From the NCBI RefSeq assembly GCF_000337615.1, contig NZ_AOII01000026.1, positions 1,406-61,777 of the forward strand: a stretch of DNA of 60,372 bases, read 5' to 3'. The DNA comes from Natrinema pallidum DSM 3751. GTDB taxonomy: Archaea > Halobacteriota > Halobacteria > Halobacteriales > Natrialbaceae. The number at the start of each line of letters is the position of its first letter. Position 1 is the stretch's first letter. Position numbers and translations under genes: made by a program. A model generated the notes under the pieces. The model did not search any database. It saw nothing but the letters and a program-made list of their open reading frames with translations, and was not told the DNA's origin. This document shows positions 17,050-24,808 of the stretch, piece by piece.

Positions 17050-18048
17050 ATGTCTCGTGCGGCCGACCTCGTGTCCGTCCTCGAGCGGACCGACTCGCTG
17101 GCGATCGTCTGTCACGACAATCCCGATCCGGACTGTCTCGCCAGCGCGCTCGCACTCGAGGCGATCGCGTCCGAACACGCGGTCGCGGACGTGGCGATCG
17201 CATACGGCGGCGAGATTTCTCACCAGCAAAACCGTGCGTTCGTCAACTTACTCGAGATCAGTCTTCGGACGCTCTCGGAGACGACGATCGAGGAGTACGA
17301 CAGCGTGAGCTTCGTCGACCACACCAGACCGGGAGCGAACACCGAGGTCCCGGCGAGCGTCACTCCCGATGTCGTCATCGATCACCATCCGGGCGAGCCG
17401 GCCGATGCCGCGTTCGAGGACGTTCGCGCCGACTACGGCGCGACGGCGACGATCTTCGTCGAGTACCTACAGGAACTCGAGGTCGATCTGACGTCGCGGC
17501 TGGCCTCCGCGTTGCTCTTCGCGCTCCACCGCGAGCGGCTGGACTTCGTCCGCGAACCCACGCGACGGGAGTACGAGGCGGCGCTCGCGGTCTACCCCGA
17601 CGCGGAACTCGAAATCCTGGAGCAACTGTACGGCAGCGCGTTCTCGCCCGGAACGCTGGACGCGATCGGTCGGGCGATCGTCAGCCGCGAACGCCGGGGG
17701 TCGTCGCTCGTCGCGAGCGTGGGCAAGACCGGTGAAACCGACGCGTTACCACAGGCGGCGGATTACCTGCTCAACCTCGAGGGCGTCGATACGGTACTGG
17801 TTTACGGCGTCGTGGGCGACGCGATCCGGCTGAGCGGCCGGTCGATCGATCCGCGAGTCCACATGGGCGAGACGCTGGAGGCGGGCTTCGACGAACTCGG
17901 TGCCGTCGGCGGTCACCACGACATGGCGGGCGGCCGAATCGAACTTGGCCTCTTCGCGGACGAGGGCGGCGATGAGGACGAACTGCTGTCCTTCGTGGGC
18001 GGACGACTCACACGCCGGTTTTTCGACGCGTTGAACCTCGACGAGTGA
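17050..18048 (+). CDS. DHH family phosphoesterase
   Basis: This 332-residue protein has a DHH domain. The metal ligands lie in CHDNPDPDCLASA (residues 21-33), SFVDHTRPG (88-95) and VIDHHPGEP (109-117), and a DHHA1-type C-terminal substrate region contains GAVGGHHDMAGGRIE (about 293). This layout fits nanoRNase/pAp-phosphatase-like enzymes that act on short oligonucleotides or 3',5'-bisphosphate nucleotides; the exact substrate cannot be told. I chose the internal ATG at 17050 (MSRAADLV) because the residues before it do not resemble the family. No operon partner is evident. Confidence 0.88.
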   Translation: MSRAADLVSVLERTDSLAIVCHDNPDPDCLASALALEAIASEHAVADVAIAYGGEISHQQNRAFVNLLEISLRTLSETTIEEYDSVSFVDHTRPGANTEVPASVTPDVVIDHHPGEPADAAFEDVRADYGATATIFVEYLQELEVDLTSRLASALLFALHRERLDFVREPTRREYEAALAVYPDAELEILEQLYGSAFSPGTLDAIGRAIVSRERRGSSLVASVGKTGETDALPQAADYLLNLEGVDTVLVYGVVGDAIRLSGRSIDPRVHMGETLEAGFDELGAVGGHHDMAGGRIELGLFADEGGDEDELLSFVGGRLTRRFFDALNLDE

Positions 18049-18113
18049 TACCGACGGGAACCGTCGGGACGCTTGGGGCCGGCGGCGACGAGCGAGCGAC
18101 TCGTCGACGCGGA

Positions 18114-18578
18114 CTAGTCGATGTCGATCGAGTGTGCGTCGGCCGACGGCTCGTGCTTCGGCAGTCGCACCGTCAGGATGCCGTTGTTGACGCTCGCTCG
18201 AACCGCGTCGACATCGACCGGCTCCGGCAACCGAACCTGACGGCTGAACGACTGCGTTTTCCGTTCGCGCCGAATGTACGTCTCCTCGTCGCCGCCGGCC
18301 TCCCGCCGTTGCTCCCGTTCGCCGGACACCGCCACCGTTTGCCCGGAGAGGCGCAACTCGAGGTCGTCGCTCTCGTAGCCGGGGACGTCGACGGTGACGA
18401 CGAACTCGTCGCCCTCATCCGCGAGGTCCAGACTCGTCTCCGCACCGCTCATCGAGAGATCGAACTGGCTTCGGTTGTCGACCTGCGATTCCCACGATCG
18501 GGCCGCCGTTTCGATCTGCCGGTTCAGTCGGTCGAGCAGGTCGTCGATACCGTCGAACGGACGCGGTCGGTCTGCCAT
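18114..18578 (-). CDS. Small heat-shock protein Hsp20
   Basis: This 154-residue alpha-crystallin family chaperone has an N-terminal region with DGIDDLLDRLNRQIE. An alpha-crystallin domain of about 100 residues follows (DLADEGDEFVVTVDVPGY to NNGILTVRLPK, with the conserved G-I-L triad). A short tail comes last. It holds unfolding proteins as an oligomer during heat or salt stress. The domain lengths are normal. It is transcribed opposite to the neighbouring DHH and PfpI-like genes. Confidence 0.93.
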   Translation of the reverse strand: MADRPRPFDGIDDLLDRLNRQIETAARSWESQVDNRSQFDLSMSGAETSLDLADEGDEFVVTVDVPGYESDDLELRLSGQTVAVSGEREQRREAGGDEETYIRRERKTQSFSRQVRLPEPVDVDAVRASVNNGILTVRLPKHEPSADAHSIDID

Positions 18579-18731
18579 GAGATCACCTCCCGAAGGTAGG
18601 GCGTCGACGGCGAAAAAAGCAACCCACGATCACCGTGAGGCTCCCCCAGACGGACCTGTAAGCGCAGCGACTTGCGGCAGAACCGAGGGGTGGGCTGGTC
18701 GTTTTTACGCTCCCCGTCTTAGAAGTGATGC

Positions 18732-19421
18732 ATGACGGACGCACTATTCGTCGTCAGCGAAGAAGGGTACTGGGGAGAGGAATGCGTCGAGCCGCTCGAG
18801 ACGCTCTCGGACGCGGGCGTCGAGATCACGGTTGCGACGCCGTCGGGGAGTCCGCCGGTCATCGACGAGCGGTCGCTCGACCCCGACGAGGTCGGCGAGG
18901 AGACCGCCGAACACGTCCGCGAGGTCCACGAGACCGACGAGCGACTGAACGACCCGATCCCGGTCGCACAGGCCGACGCCGAGGGGTACGACACCGTCGT
19001 CTTCCCCGGTGGCCACGGCACCGCGTGGGACATCAACCAGGACAAACACGCTCGCGAACTCCTCCGGGACATCGTCGAAGGCGACGGCAAGGCGCTCGTC
19101 GTCTGCCACGCCGTCGGTATGCTCGGGTTCGCCCGCGACAGCCACGGCGCGTTCATCGTCAACGGACGCGACGTGACCGGCTTCCCCAACGAGTGGGAGG
19201 AGGGCATCGTCGACGAGGCCGATCGCATGCCCGACGGCCGCAAACTGCCCTACTGGACCGAAGACGAAGTGAAAGCGGCCGGCGGCAACTGGGACGCCGA
19301 ACTCGAGTCGGCGACCAGCGTCACCGTCGACGGCGACCTGCTCACCGCCCGCGGGCCCGGCTCCTCGAGCGCGGCCGCCGAAACCCTCCTCGAGGAACTC
19401 GACGTCGAATCAGAGGCCTGA
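18732..19421 (+). CDS. DJ-1/PfpI superfamily protein (class I amidotransferase-like)
   Basis: The protein is 229 residues. The nucleophile elbow is LVVCHAVGM with Cys125-His126, preceded by VVFPGGHGTAWDIN (90-102). The N-terminal EGYWGEE supplies the Glu typical of Hsp31/PfpI-like chaperone or glyoxalase enzymes. The later NEWEEGIVDEADRMPDG stretch matches the 'type 1 glutamine amidotransferase domain-containing' subgroup. Likely roles are protein or nucleotide deglycation, or stress-linked hydrolysis; the precise reaction is not certain. It adjoins the Hsp20 gene, divergently, which makes a stress role plausible. Confidence 0.88.
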   Translation: MTDALFVVSEEGYWGEECVEPLETLSDAGVEITVATPSGSPPVIDERSLDPDEVGEETAEHVREVHETDERLNDPIPVAQADAEGYDTVVFPGGHGTAWDINQDKHARELLRDIVEGDGKALVVCHAVGMLGFARDSHGAFIVNGRDVTGFPNEWEEGIVDEADRMPDGRKLPYWTEDEVKAAGGNWDAELESATSVTVDGDLLTARGPGSSSAAAETLLEELDVESEA

Positions 19422-19568
19422 ACGGATCGGGAGCCGATTCGCCGCGGTCGGTTTCCTCGATCGAGGCGTCCGTCCCCGCGAGTCCGTGTCAGGAGGCCGC
19501 CGTGTCGCCGGGCCGATGAGCGCCACTCCGGGTCGGCTGTGACGGCGTGCGACCGCGTTTGACCACCG

Positions 19569-19751
19569 CTATTCTCCGTCGTAGACTCGAGTGTACTGCA
19601 AAACTAACCGATCTTTCTCATCCGTGTCGGTCTCCACGGAAAGGACATCACCACGCTCAATGTCGAACTCTCGGGTAATTGCCGCTGGAATGGAGAGGTC
19701 CATCGTCGCGGTCCCTTTTCGCCCACGCACCTTCACAGTCTTCTTCACCAT
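19569..19751 (-). CDS. AbrB/MazE/SpoVT-type DNA-binding protein
   Basis: This 60-residue swapped-hairpin DNA-binding protein has VKVRGRKGTATMDLSIPAAI followed by TREFDIERGDVLSVETD, the standard AbrB pattern of a basic first strand, a proline turn and an IERGD-V strand. Proteins of this size are usually transcription regulators or antitoxins. No toxin gene is adjacent, so a regulator is more likely. The upstream region is AT-rich, including TTAGTTATATTGCGTACAATG. Confidence 0.85.
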   Translation of the reverse strand: MVKKTVKVRGRKGTATMDLSIPAAITREFDIERGDVLSVETDTDEKDRLVLQYTRVYDGE

Positions 19752-19913
19752 CGTACGTCCTGTTGGCGTCGATACGCAGATACGCCTTTTTAGTTATATT
19801 GCGTACAATGTACATTTATAATTGCTCTATTGAACTGTTCAAAATGTTTAAAACGCTTAGCCGGCAACACACGATTGAAAACACGGGGGACATCCCCATC
19901 AAATCCGACACCC

Positions 19914-20138
19914 ATGATCGTACGCCAGATCGAGGGGAGCGATTCCCCGAGCCAGACCGTCCTTCGCGCTGTCGCTACGGAAACGAATACACCGGTCCTG
20001 GAACTCGAACCGTTGTACGATACGATCGATCCCGAGGCCCTCAATACGCTCGTCACCGGTAATGGCGCTGTCCGCGTCGCATTTGACTATCAGGACTTCA
20101 CAGTGACCGTTGATGCCGAGCGAGTCGTTCTCGAATGA
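19914..20138 (+). CDS. Stand-alone HalOD1 output-domain protein
   Basis: This 74-residue protein is essentially one HalOD1 (halobacterial output domain 1). VLRAVATETNTPVLELEPLY is followed by DTIDPEALNTLV and FDYQDFTVTVDAERVVLE. The domain is usually attached to or paired with archaeal two-component and PAS sensors, and its biochemical role is unknown. The ATG at 19914 was chosen because the family starts here; the longer in-frame extension from 19830 looks non-conserved. A similar protein is encoded at 44756. Confidence 0.8.
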   Translation: MIVRQIEGSDSPSQTVLRAVATETNTPVLELEPLYDTIDPEALNTLVTGNGAVRVAFDYQDFTVTVDAERVVLE

Positions 20139-20169
20139 GCCGGTTTTGCCTCCTTCGAATATCGTAGCA

Positions 20170-20240
20170 ACTGAAACGATTGACACACTGAACGCACCGT
20201 CGTCGTGTACTCCGGTGTGCAGTGACGGTCAGTGGTGACG
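20170..20240 (+). repeat. Dispersed intergenic repeat, copy C
   Basis: This is a full-length 71-bp copy of the element described at 5414: ACTGAAACGA, TTGACACACTGA, a 17-nt core with CGTCGTCGTG, GGTGTGCAGTGACGG, then TCAGTGGTGACG. It lies about 30 bp after the HalOD1 stop codon and 165 bp before the next start. Confidence 0.78.
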
Positions 20241-20404
20241 CTCCCGCTGTTGCAGTCCACTCCTGGCGGGCTCGAGCTTCGCCGAACGGATCGGTCCCAC
20301 TCCCTCGTCACGCTGCCTGAACCCCGGTTACGCCTGCCTGACGGCGACAATACCAGTACGTCCAAATCAGTCCCTTTTTACACGCAGACGGGGAATCACA
20401 ACTC

Positions 20405-20611
20405 ATGAGCTTCGAGGAAGACGACCGCGTCGTCCTACACGACGAGCACAGCGAGTTCGACGGCGAAACCGGCACCGTCTCCCAGACGATGGAGTCGATG
20501 TTCGGCGACGTTACCTACACCATCAGCTTCGACGACGGGCAGGAGGCCGGCGTCCCCGAGGACGATCTCGAGGCGGCTGCTGCCGAAGACGTCGACGCCG
20601 ACGAGGAGTAA
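20405..20611 (+). CDS. Small acidic KOW/SH3-like protein
   Basis: This 68-residue protein is a short beta-rich unit (DDRVVLHDEHSEFDGETGTV then VTYTISFDDGQEAGVPEDDL) followed by an Ala/Glu/Asp tail. The G-x-x-G-T-V turn and the strand pattern resemble KOW or SH3-like barrels (DUF1918-type), which often bind RNA or ribosomal components. It is very acidic even for a halophile. The assignment is tentative. The start lies close to the next gene, an exosome-like RNA-binding protein, so a shared RNA-related role is possible. Confidence 0.6.
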   Translation: MSFEEDDRVVLHDEHSEFDGETGTVSQTMESMFGDVTYTISFDDGQEAGVPEDDLEAAAAEDVDADEE

Positions 20612-20687
20612 ACACCGCCTGCGGCTCGGCCTCTCGAGTCCCGTCACCACCGCGCCCGCACTCATCACACCGACTTTCGAATCGCAG

Positions 20688-21137
20688 ATGCCACAAATAC
20701 CGCTTCACTACGTCGATTTACGGACGTTCTGCTACGCCACCGAGGACGAAAAACGCGTCGAGGAAGCGCTTCGCACCTTCCTCCCCGACGGCGACGACGA
20801 GCCGTTCGAGATCGAGCGCACCGAGAGCGAGGGCCACTACGGCGACCGTATCCTCGTCCTCTCGGCCCGCGTCGAGAACGCCGACGATCTCCGACACGTC
20901 CTCTCGCGGTTGGCCGACCTCGAGAGCTTCGACGAACTGACCGACGAACTCGACGAACGGGTCACCGAGAACACCGAACTCTTCTTGCGACTCGACAAAC
21001 AGGCGGCCTTCGCGGGGGACGTCCGCCTCGGACAGGGGATCACCTTCCGCGGGAAGGTCGAGGCCTACCCGGCGAAGAAAGAACAGGCCGTCGAGAACGC
21101 CGAAACGGTTCTCGAGCGCCTGCGCGACCGGGCGTAA
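20688..21137 (+). CDS. RNA-binding (exosome-associated) protein, COG1325 type
   Basis: This 149-residue protein matches the archaeal RNA-binding family annotated as exosome subunit or RNA-binding domain protein (COG1325). MPQIPLHYVDLRTFCYATED, the ERTESEGHYGDRILVLSAR strand region and the LRLDKQAAFAGDVRL segment are characteristic. It is thought to bind structured RNA in rRNA or tRNA processing; a direct catalytic role is not expected. The complete length is present. It follows the KOW-like gene by 76 bp in the same direction. Confidence 0.85.
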   Translation: MPQIPLHYVDLRTFCYATEDEKRVEEALRTFLPDGDDEPFEIERTESEGHYGDRILVLSARVENADDLRHVLSRLADLESFDELTDELDERVTENTELFLRLDKQAAFAGDVRLGQGITFRGKVEAYPAKKEQAVENAETVLERLRDRA

Positions 21138-21269
21138 CCAGCCTCGGCGATCGATCCGGAACGCACCGTCTCAGTCCGGTCTCCGAGAGCGATTTCGATG
21201 CGTCCCAGCCTTCCCGGGGTGATTCCGTCCGATTCGACCGAACGTGATCGCCCGGTTGCGAAGGGCTTT

Positions 21270-21283
21270 TGACTGGCCAGTCA
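21270..21283. promoter_or_regulatory. Perfect palindrome, predicted TetR operator
   Basis: TGACTGGCCAGTCA is a perfect 14-bp palindrome located 25 bp before the TetR start and overlapping the expected core promoter. Symmetric TGACTG half-sites are typical of TetR-family operators, so this is probably the autoregulatory site controlling the TetR-MATE operon. Confidence 0.65.
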
Positions 21284-21308
21284 GTAAGCCCGTGTAGAGA
21301 TTTTCTGA

Positions 21309-21929
21309 ATGACAGATGGGACGATCGACGATCTAATGGACGCAACGTACGGCGCGCTGTGTAAGCACGGCTACGCGGAGTTGACGATGCAGGATATCGC
21401 CGAGGAATCGAGCAAAAGCAAGGGAACCCTTCACTATCACTTCGAGGGGAAACAGGACCTCCTCGAGTCGTTTCTGGCGTTTCTCCTGAACAGGTTCGAG
21501 GAGCGGACGCGGACGATTCCCGGGGAGACGCCGACCGAGCGGCTCCACGAGTTCCTCGACGAGTTGCTGACTCCGACCGACGAGGAGTCCGCGGAGGAGT
21601 TCCGGACGGCGATCCTCGAGATCAAGGCCCAGTCGCCGTACAACGAGGCCTATCGGGAGCAACTGGCCGAGTTCGACAGGGCGCTCCACGAGCGTCTCGC
21701 GAGCCTCGTCGCGGACGGGCTCGAGGCGGGGGAGTTCCGCGCTGATGTCGACCCGGACGAGACGGCCGACTTTCTCGTCACGGTCTCGAACGGGTCGGAG
21801 ACACGAGCGGCCGCGGTCGATCGGTCCCCGGAGCGGACGAAACGTCACGTCCACCAGTACATCGATGAATACCTCCTGGCGGATGACACGGACACGACGG
21901 TCGACGACGAAATGGAGGCCGCCGAATGA
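21309..21929 (+). CDS. TetR/AcrR family transcriptional regulator
   Basis: This 206-residue protein has an N-terminal helix-turn-helix (about residues 10-55) that carries GYAELTMQDIAEESSKSKG and LHYHFEGKQDLLESFLAFLL, the classical TetR recognition region. A helical ligand-binding domain follows. The C-terminus is acidic. Its stop overlaps the start of the MATE transporter by 4 nt, so the two are co-translated and the regulator very likely represses its own operon in the absence of a transported ligand. The palindrome at 21270 is the probable operator. Confidence 0.92.
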   Translation: MTDGTIDDLMDATYGALCKHGYAELTMQDIAEESSKSKGTLHYHFEGKQDLLESFLAFLLNRFEERTRTIPGETPTERLHEFLDELLTPTDEESAEEFRTAILEIKAQSPYNEAYREQLAEFDRALHERLASLVADGLEAGEFRADVDPDETADFLVTVSNGSETRAAAVDRSPERTKRHVHQYIDEYLLADDTDTTVDDEMEAAE

Positions 21930-23365
21930 GCCTTCTGGATCGGATTTCCAGACTGTTCAAAGGTCGCGACGAGTTCGATCTCACCTCGGGCGGCATCGCG
22001 AAGCCGCTGTTCTACCTGTCGCTGCCGATCATCGTAACGAACCTGTTGCAGACGGCCTACAATCTCATCGATACGTTCTGGCTCGGCCAGTACAGCACCG
22101 AGGCGCTCGCGGCGATCAGCTTCGCGTTCCCGATGGTCTTCCTGCTCATCTCCGTCGGGATGGGGCTATCGGTCGCCGGTAGCGTCTTGGTTGCACAGCA
22201 TATCGGTGCCGACGAGGAGGCCGAGGCCGAGTACGCCGCCTCCCAGACCGTCGCGCTGTCGCTGCTCGGCGCGTTGGGGCTGGGGCTCATCGGCTACGTT
22301 TTCGTCGAGGGACTGCTCGGACTCTTCGGCGCGTCACAGGACGTGTTACCGCTGGCGACCGACTACATGCAGGTTATCTCGCTGGGGATGCCCTTCATGT
22401 TCGGGTTCTTCGTCTTTATCGCGCTCATGCGTGGCTACGGCGACACGATCACGCCGATGCTGGTGATGTTCGGCTCCGTCCTGCTCAACGTCGTCCTCGA
22501 CCCGTTCCTGATCTTCGGCTGGGGGCCGTTCCCGACGTTGGGGATCGAGGGGGCGGCGATCGCGACGGTCTTCTCCCGCGCACTCGCACTCATCGTCGGA
22601 CTCGCGATCATGTTCCGCGGGACGCGAGGGGTCAAGATCCGGCTCCGAGAGATGCGTCCGGACCTCGCCTTCGCCAAGAAAATCGTCTCGATCGGCTTTC
22701 CCGCGTCCATCGAAGGCATGGGAAGAGCCCTGTCGATCAACCTGCTGTTGGTGATCGTCGGCCTGTTCCCGACCTACGTCGTCGCTGCCTACGGCATCGG
22801 CACCCGCGTGTTCTCGGTCGTCTTCCTCCCTGCGATCGCGGTCGCCCGCGGCGTTGAGACGATGACCGGCCAGAACGTCGGGGCGGACAAACCGGACCGC
22901 GCGGCGGCCGCCGCCGACTTCGCCGCCCGAATCATGTTCCTCGTCCTCGGTGCGATGGGTATCGTCGCATGGTTCGGCGCACGACCCATCACCGCTGCCT
23001 TCACCGACGACGCCCAGGTCATCGAGGTGGGCGTTACCTTCCTCCGGTACGTCGCGCCGTCCTTCGGCTTCATCGGCGTCATGCGGGCCTACAACGGTAG
23101 CTTCCGCGGAACCGGAAAGACGCTCACCGCGGCGGCGATCGTCCTCGTCACATACGCTGCCGTCCGGCTCCCGATCGCCTACTCCCTCTCGCGGACGACG
23201 ATGGAGTACCGCGGCATCTGGATCGCCTTTGCGGTCTCGAACGTCGTCGGTGCCGGCCTCGCCTACGGCTGGTACCGACGGGGTACCTGGCGAGACGTCG
23301 CCGTCACCGAAGGCCCGTCGGGACCGGCGATCGGTGACGATCTCGAGACCAGCACCGACGACTGA
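21926..23365 (+). CDS. MATE family efflux transporter
   Basis: This 479-residue protein has about 12 transmembrane helices in two homologous bundles. It is expected to export cationic drugs or toxic metabolites in exchange for Na+ or H+. Typical segments are GGIAKPLFYLSLPIIVTNLL, YNLIDTFWLGQYSTEALAAI, the repeat-like GIEGAAIATVFSRALALIVG and VAAYGIGTRVFSVVFLPAIA. The start ATGAGC overlaps the TetR stop (ATGAG). The operon structure and the operator upstream indicate ligand-induced expression. Confidence 0.92.
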   Translation: MSLLDRISRLFKGRDEFDLTSGGIAKPLFYLSLPIIVTNLLQTAYNLIDTFWLGQYSTEALAAISFAFPMVFLLISVGMGLSVAGSVLVAQHIGADEEAEAEYAASQTVALSLLGALGLGLIGYVFVEGLLGLFGASQDVLPLATDYMQVISLGMPFMFGFFVFIALMRGYGDTITPMLVMFGSVLLNVVLDPFLIFGWGPFPTLGIEGAAIATVFSRALALIVGLAIMFRGTRGVKIRLREMRPDLAFAKKIVSIGFPASIEGMGRALSINLLLVIVGLFPTYVVAAYGIGTRVFSVVFLPAIAVARGVETMTGQNVGADKPDRAAAAADFAARIMFLVLGAMGIVAWFGARPITAAFTDDAQVIEVGVTFLRYVAPSFGFIGVMRAYNGSFRGTGKTLTAAAIVLVTYAAVRLPIAYSLSRTTMEYRGIWIAFAVSNVVGAGLAYGWYRRGTWRDVAVTEGPSGPAIGDDLETSTDD

Positions 23366-23510
23366 CCGCCCTGTCCAGTAAAGTGGCTGTGTGCCGTCAC
23401 AGCTGACCGAGCCCAGTTTCGAGAGGTGAATCAACAATGAGTCCACACCGGCAGGGCCGACCGCGAGTCCCACGATACGTTCGACCGCCGGACGACGGGT
23501 GGCCGTAACG

Positions 23511-24749
23511 ATGGTCGAAACCGTTTCCATCGATATCCTGAGCCTCCTCCTCGTTCTCTCGGTTGCGTGGGTGTTCGGTGCGATCGCCGAGCGCGTCGGC
23601 TATCCGACGATGATGGGCGAACTGTTCGCCGGCATCGCCTTCGGTCCCGCGCTGTTCGGACTCCTGCGTCCCTCGGAACTCCTCTCGGTCCTCTCCGAGC
23701 TCGGGGTGTTCCTCCTGATGGTTTACGTCGGCATGGAGGTCGATCTGCGGGAGCTGTTCGAACTCGGCCCCCAGTCGCTGCTGATCGCCTTCGGCGCGTT
23801 CGTCATTCCGTTCGGCCTCGGCTACGTGGCCGGCATCTGGCTCGGCGTCTCCGTCGGCGCGGCGCTGTTCATCGGGCTCGCAATGGCCGCCACGTCGCTG
23901 GCCACGAAGTCCCGCATTCTCGCCGACCTCGAGCTGCTGGACACCCGGATCGCGAACGTGTTGCTCGGCGGCGCGCTCGCCTCCGACGTGGGAGTCCTCA
24001 TCGCCTTCGCGGGCGTCGATAGCTACGTGACCGTGGGCTCACTCGACCCGGCCGAGATCGCGATGATCCTCCTGCAGGCGATCGGGTTCTTCGCAGTGAC
24101 GCTCCTGATCGGTTATCAGTTCCTCCCGATCGCGTGGCGATCGATCGAGCGCCAGCGCGAACGGTACGGGTTCGTCGACCGAACCACCGCGTTTACGTTC
24201 GCCCTCCTCGTCTCCCTGCTGTTCGCCCACCTCGCGACGCTCGCGGACCTCCATATGATCATCGGCGGGTTCGTCGCGGGGATGTTCCTCCGGCAGGCGG
24301 ACGTCGAGACCGGGCTCTACGAGCACATGCACACGGTTATGTACGACCTCGCGATGGGGCTGTTCGCCCCCATCTTCTTCGTCACGGTCGGCTTCGAGAT
24401 CACGTTCAGCGTCTTCTCCGATTCCGTCGCCGTCCTCGCCGGTCTGGTCGTCATCGCGTTCGTCGGGAAGATCGTCGGTTCGTGGCTGTTTTCCTTACCG
24501 ACGTCGCTTACCTCCCGCGAGGGACTGGTCGTCGGCTTCGGCATGAACGGCCGCGGGACCGTCGAAATCATCATCGCGCAGGTCGCCTTCGAAGCCGGGA
24601 TTATCGACGCGGAGCTGTTATCGATCCTCGTCTTCATCGCCGTGTTCACGACCGCGCTCGTCCCCGTTACCGTCACCTGGGGCGTCCGCCTGCTCGAGGC
24701 GCGGGGGGAACTCGTCTACGTCGACTCGGCGGCCGCGGCCGAGGACTGA
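23511..24749 (+). CDS. CPA2-type cation:proton antiporter
   Basis: This 412-residue membrane protein belongs to the Kef/NhaP-like CPA2 family and exchanges Na+ or K+ for H+. The family markers are ERVGYPTMMGELFAGIAFGP, the LLMVYVGMEVDLREL segment, LASDVGVLIAFAGV and LVVGFGMNGRGTVEIIIAQV near the end (the conserved NGRG region). Only the membrane domain is present; there is no TrkA-N regulatory domain. I used the ATG at 23511, about 12 nt inside an alternative in-frame GTG. It probably contributes to pH or ion homeostasis. Confidence 0.9.
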   Translation: MVETVSIDILSLLLVLSVAWVFGAIAERVGYPTMMGELFAGIAFGPALFGLLRPSELLSVLSELGVFLLMVYVGMEVDLRELFELGPQSLLIAFGAFVIPFGLGYVAGIWLGVSVGAALFIGLAMAATSLATKSRILADLELLDTRIANVLLGGALASDVGVLIAFAGVDSYVTVGSLDPAEIAMILLQAIGFFAVTLLIGYQFLPIAWRSIERQRERYGFVDRTTAFTFALLVSLLFAHLATLADLHMIIGGFVAGMFLRQADVETGLYEHMHTVMYDLAMGLFAPIFFVTVGFEITFSVFSDSVAVLAGLVVIAFVGKIVGSWLFSLPTSLTSREGLVVGFGMNGRGTVEIIIAQVAFEAGIIDAELLSILVFIAVFTTALVPVTVTWGVRLLEARGELVYVDSAAAAED

Positions 24750-24808
24750 TCCTGGCCCGCCGCCTCTCGAGCGGGGCGTTTTTGCCGCCCGCGCCAGCAG
24801 GGAGGAGT

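Noticed and set aside
22346-23530. 394-residue antisense ORF over the MATE gene
   Set aside because: It is a shadow of the MATE gene with no conserved features.
24134-24808. Long N-terminal extension of the YcaO frame
   Set aside because: This part is an out-of-frame shadow of the antiporter gene; the ATG at 24809 follows a GGAGG-type stretch and begins the conserved protein.
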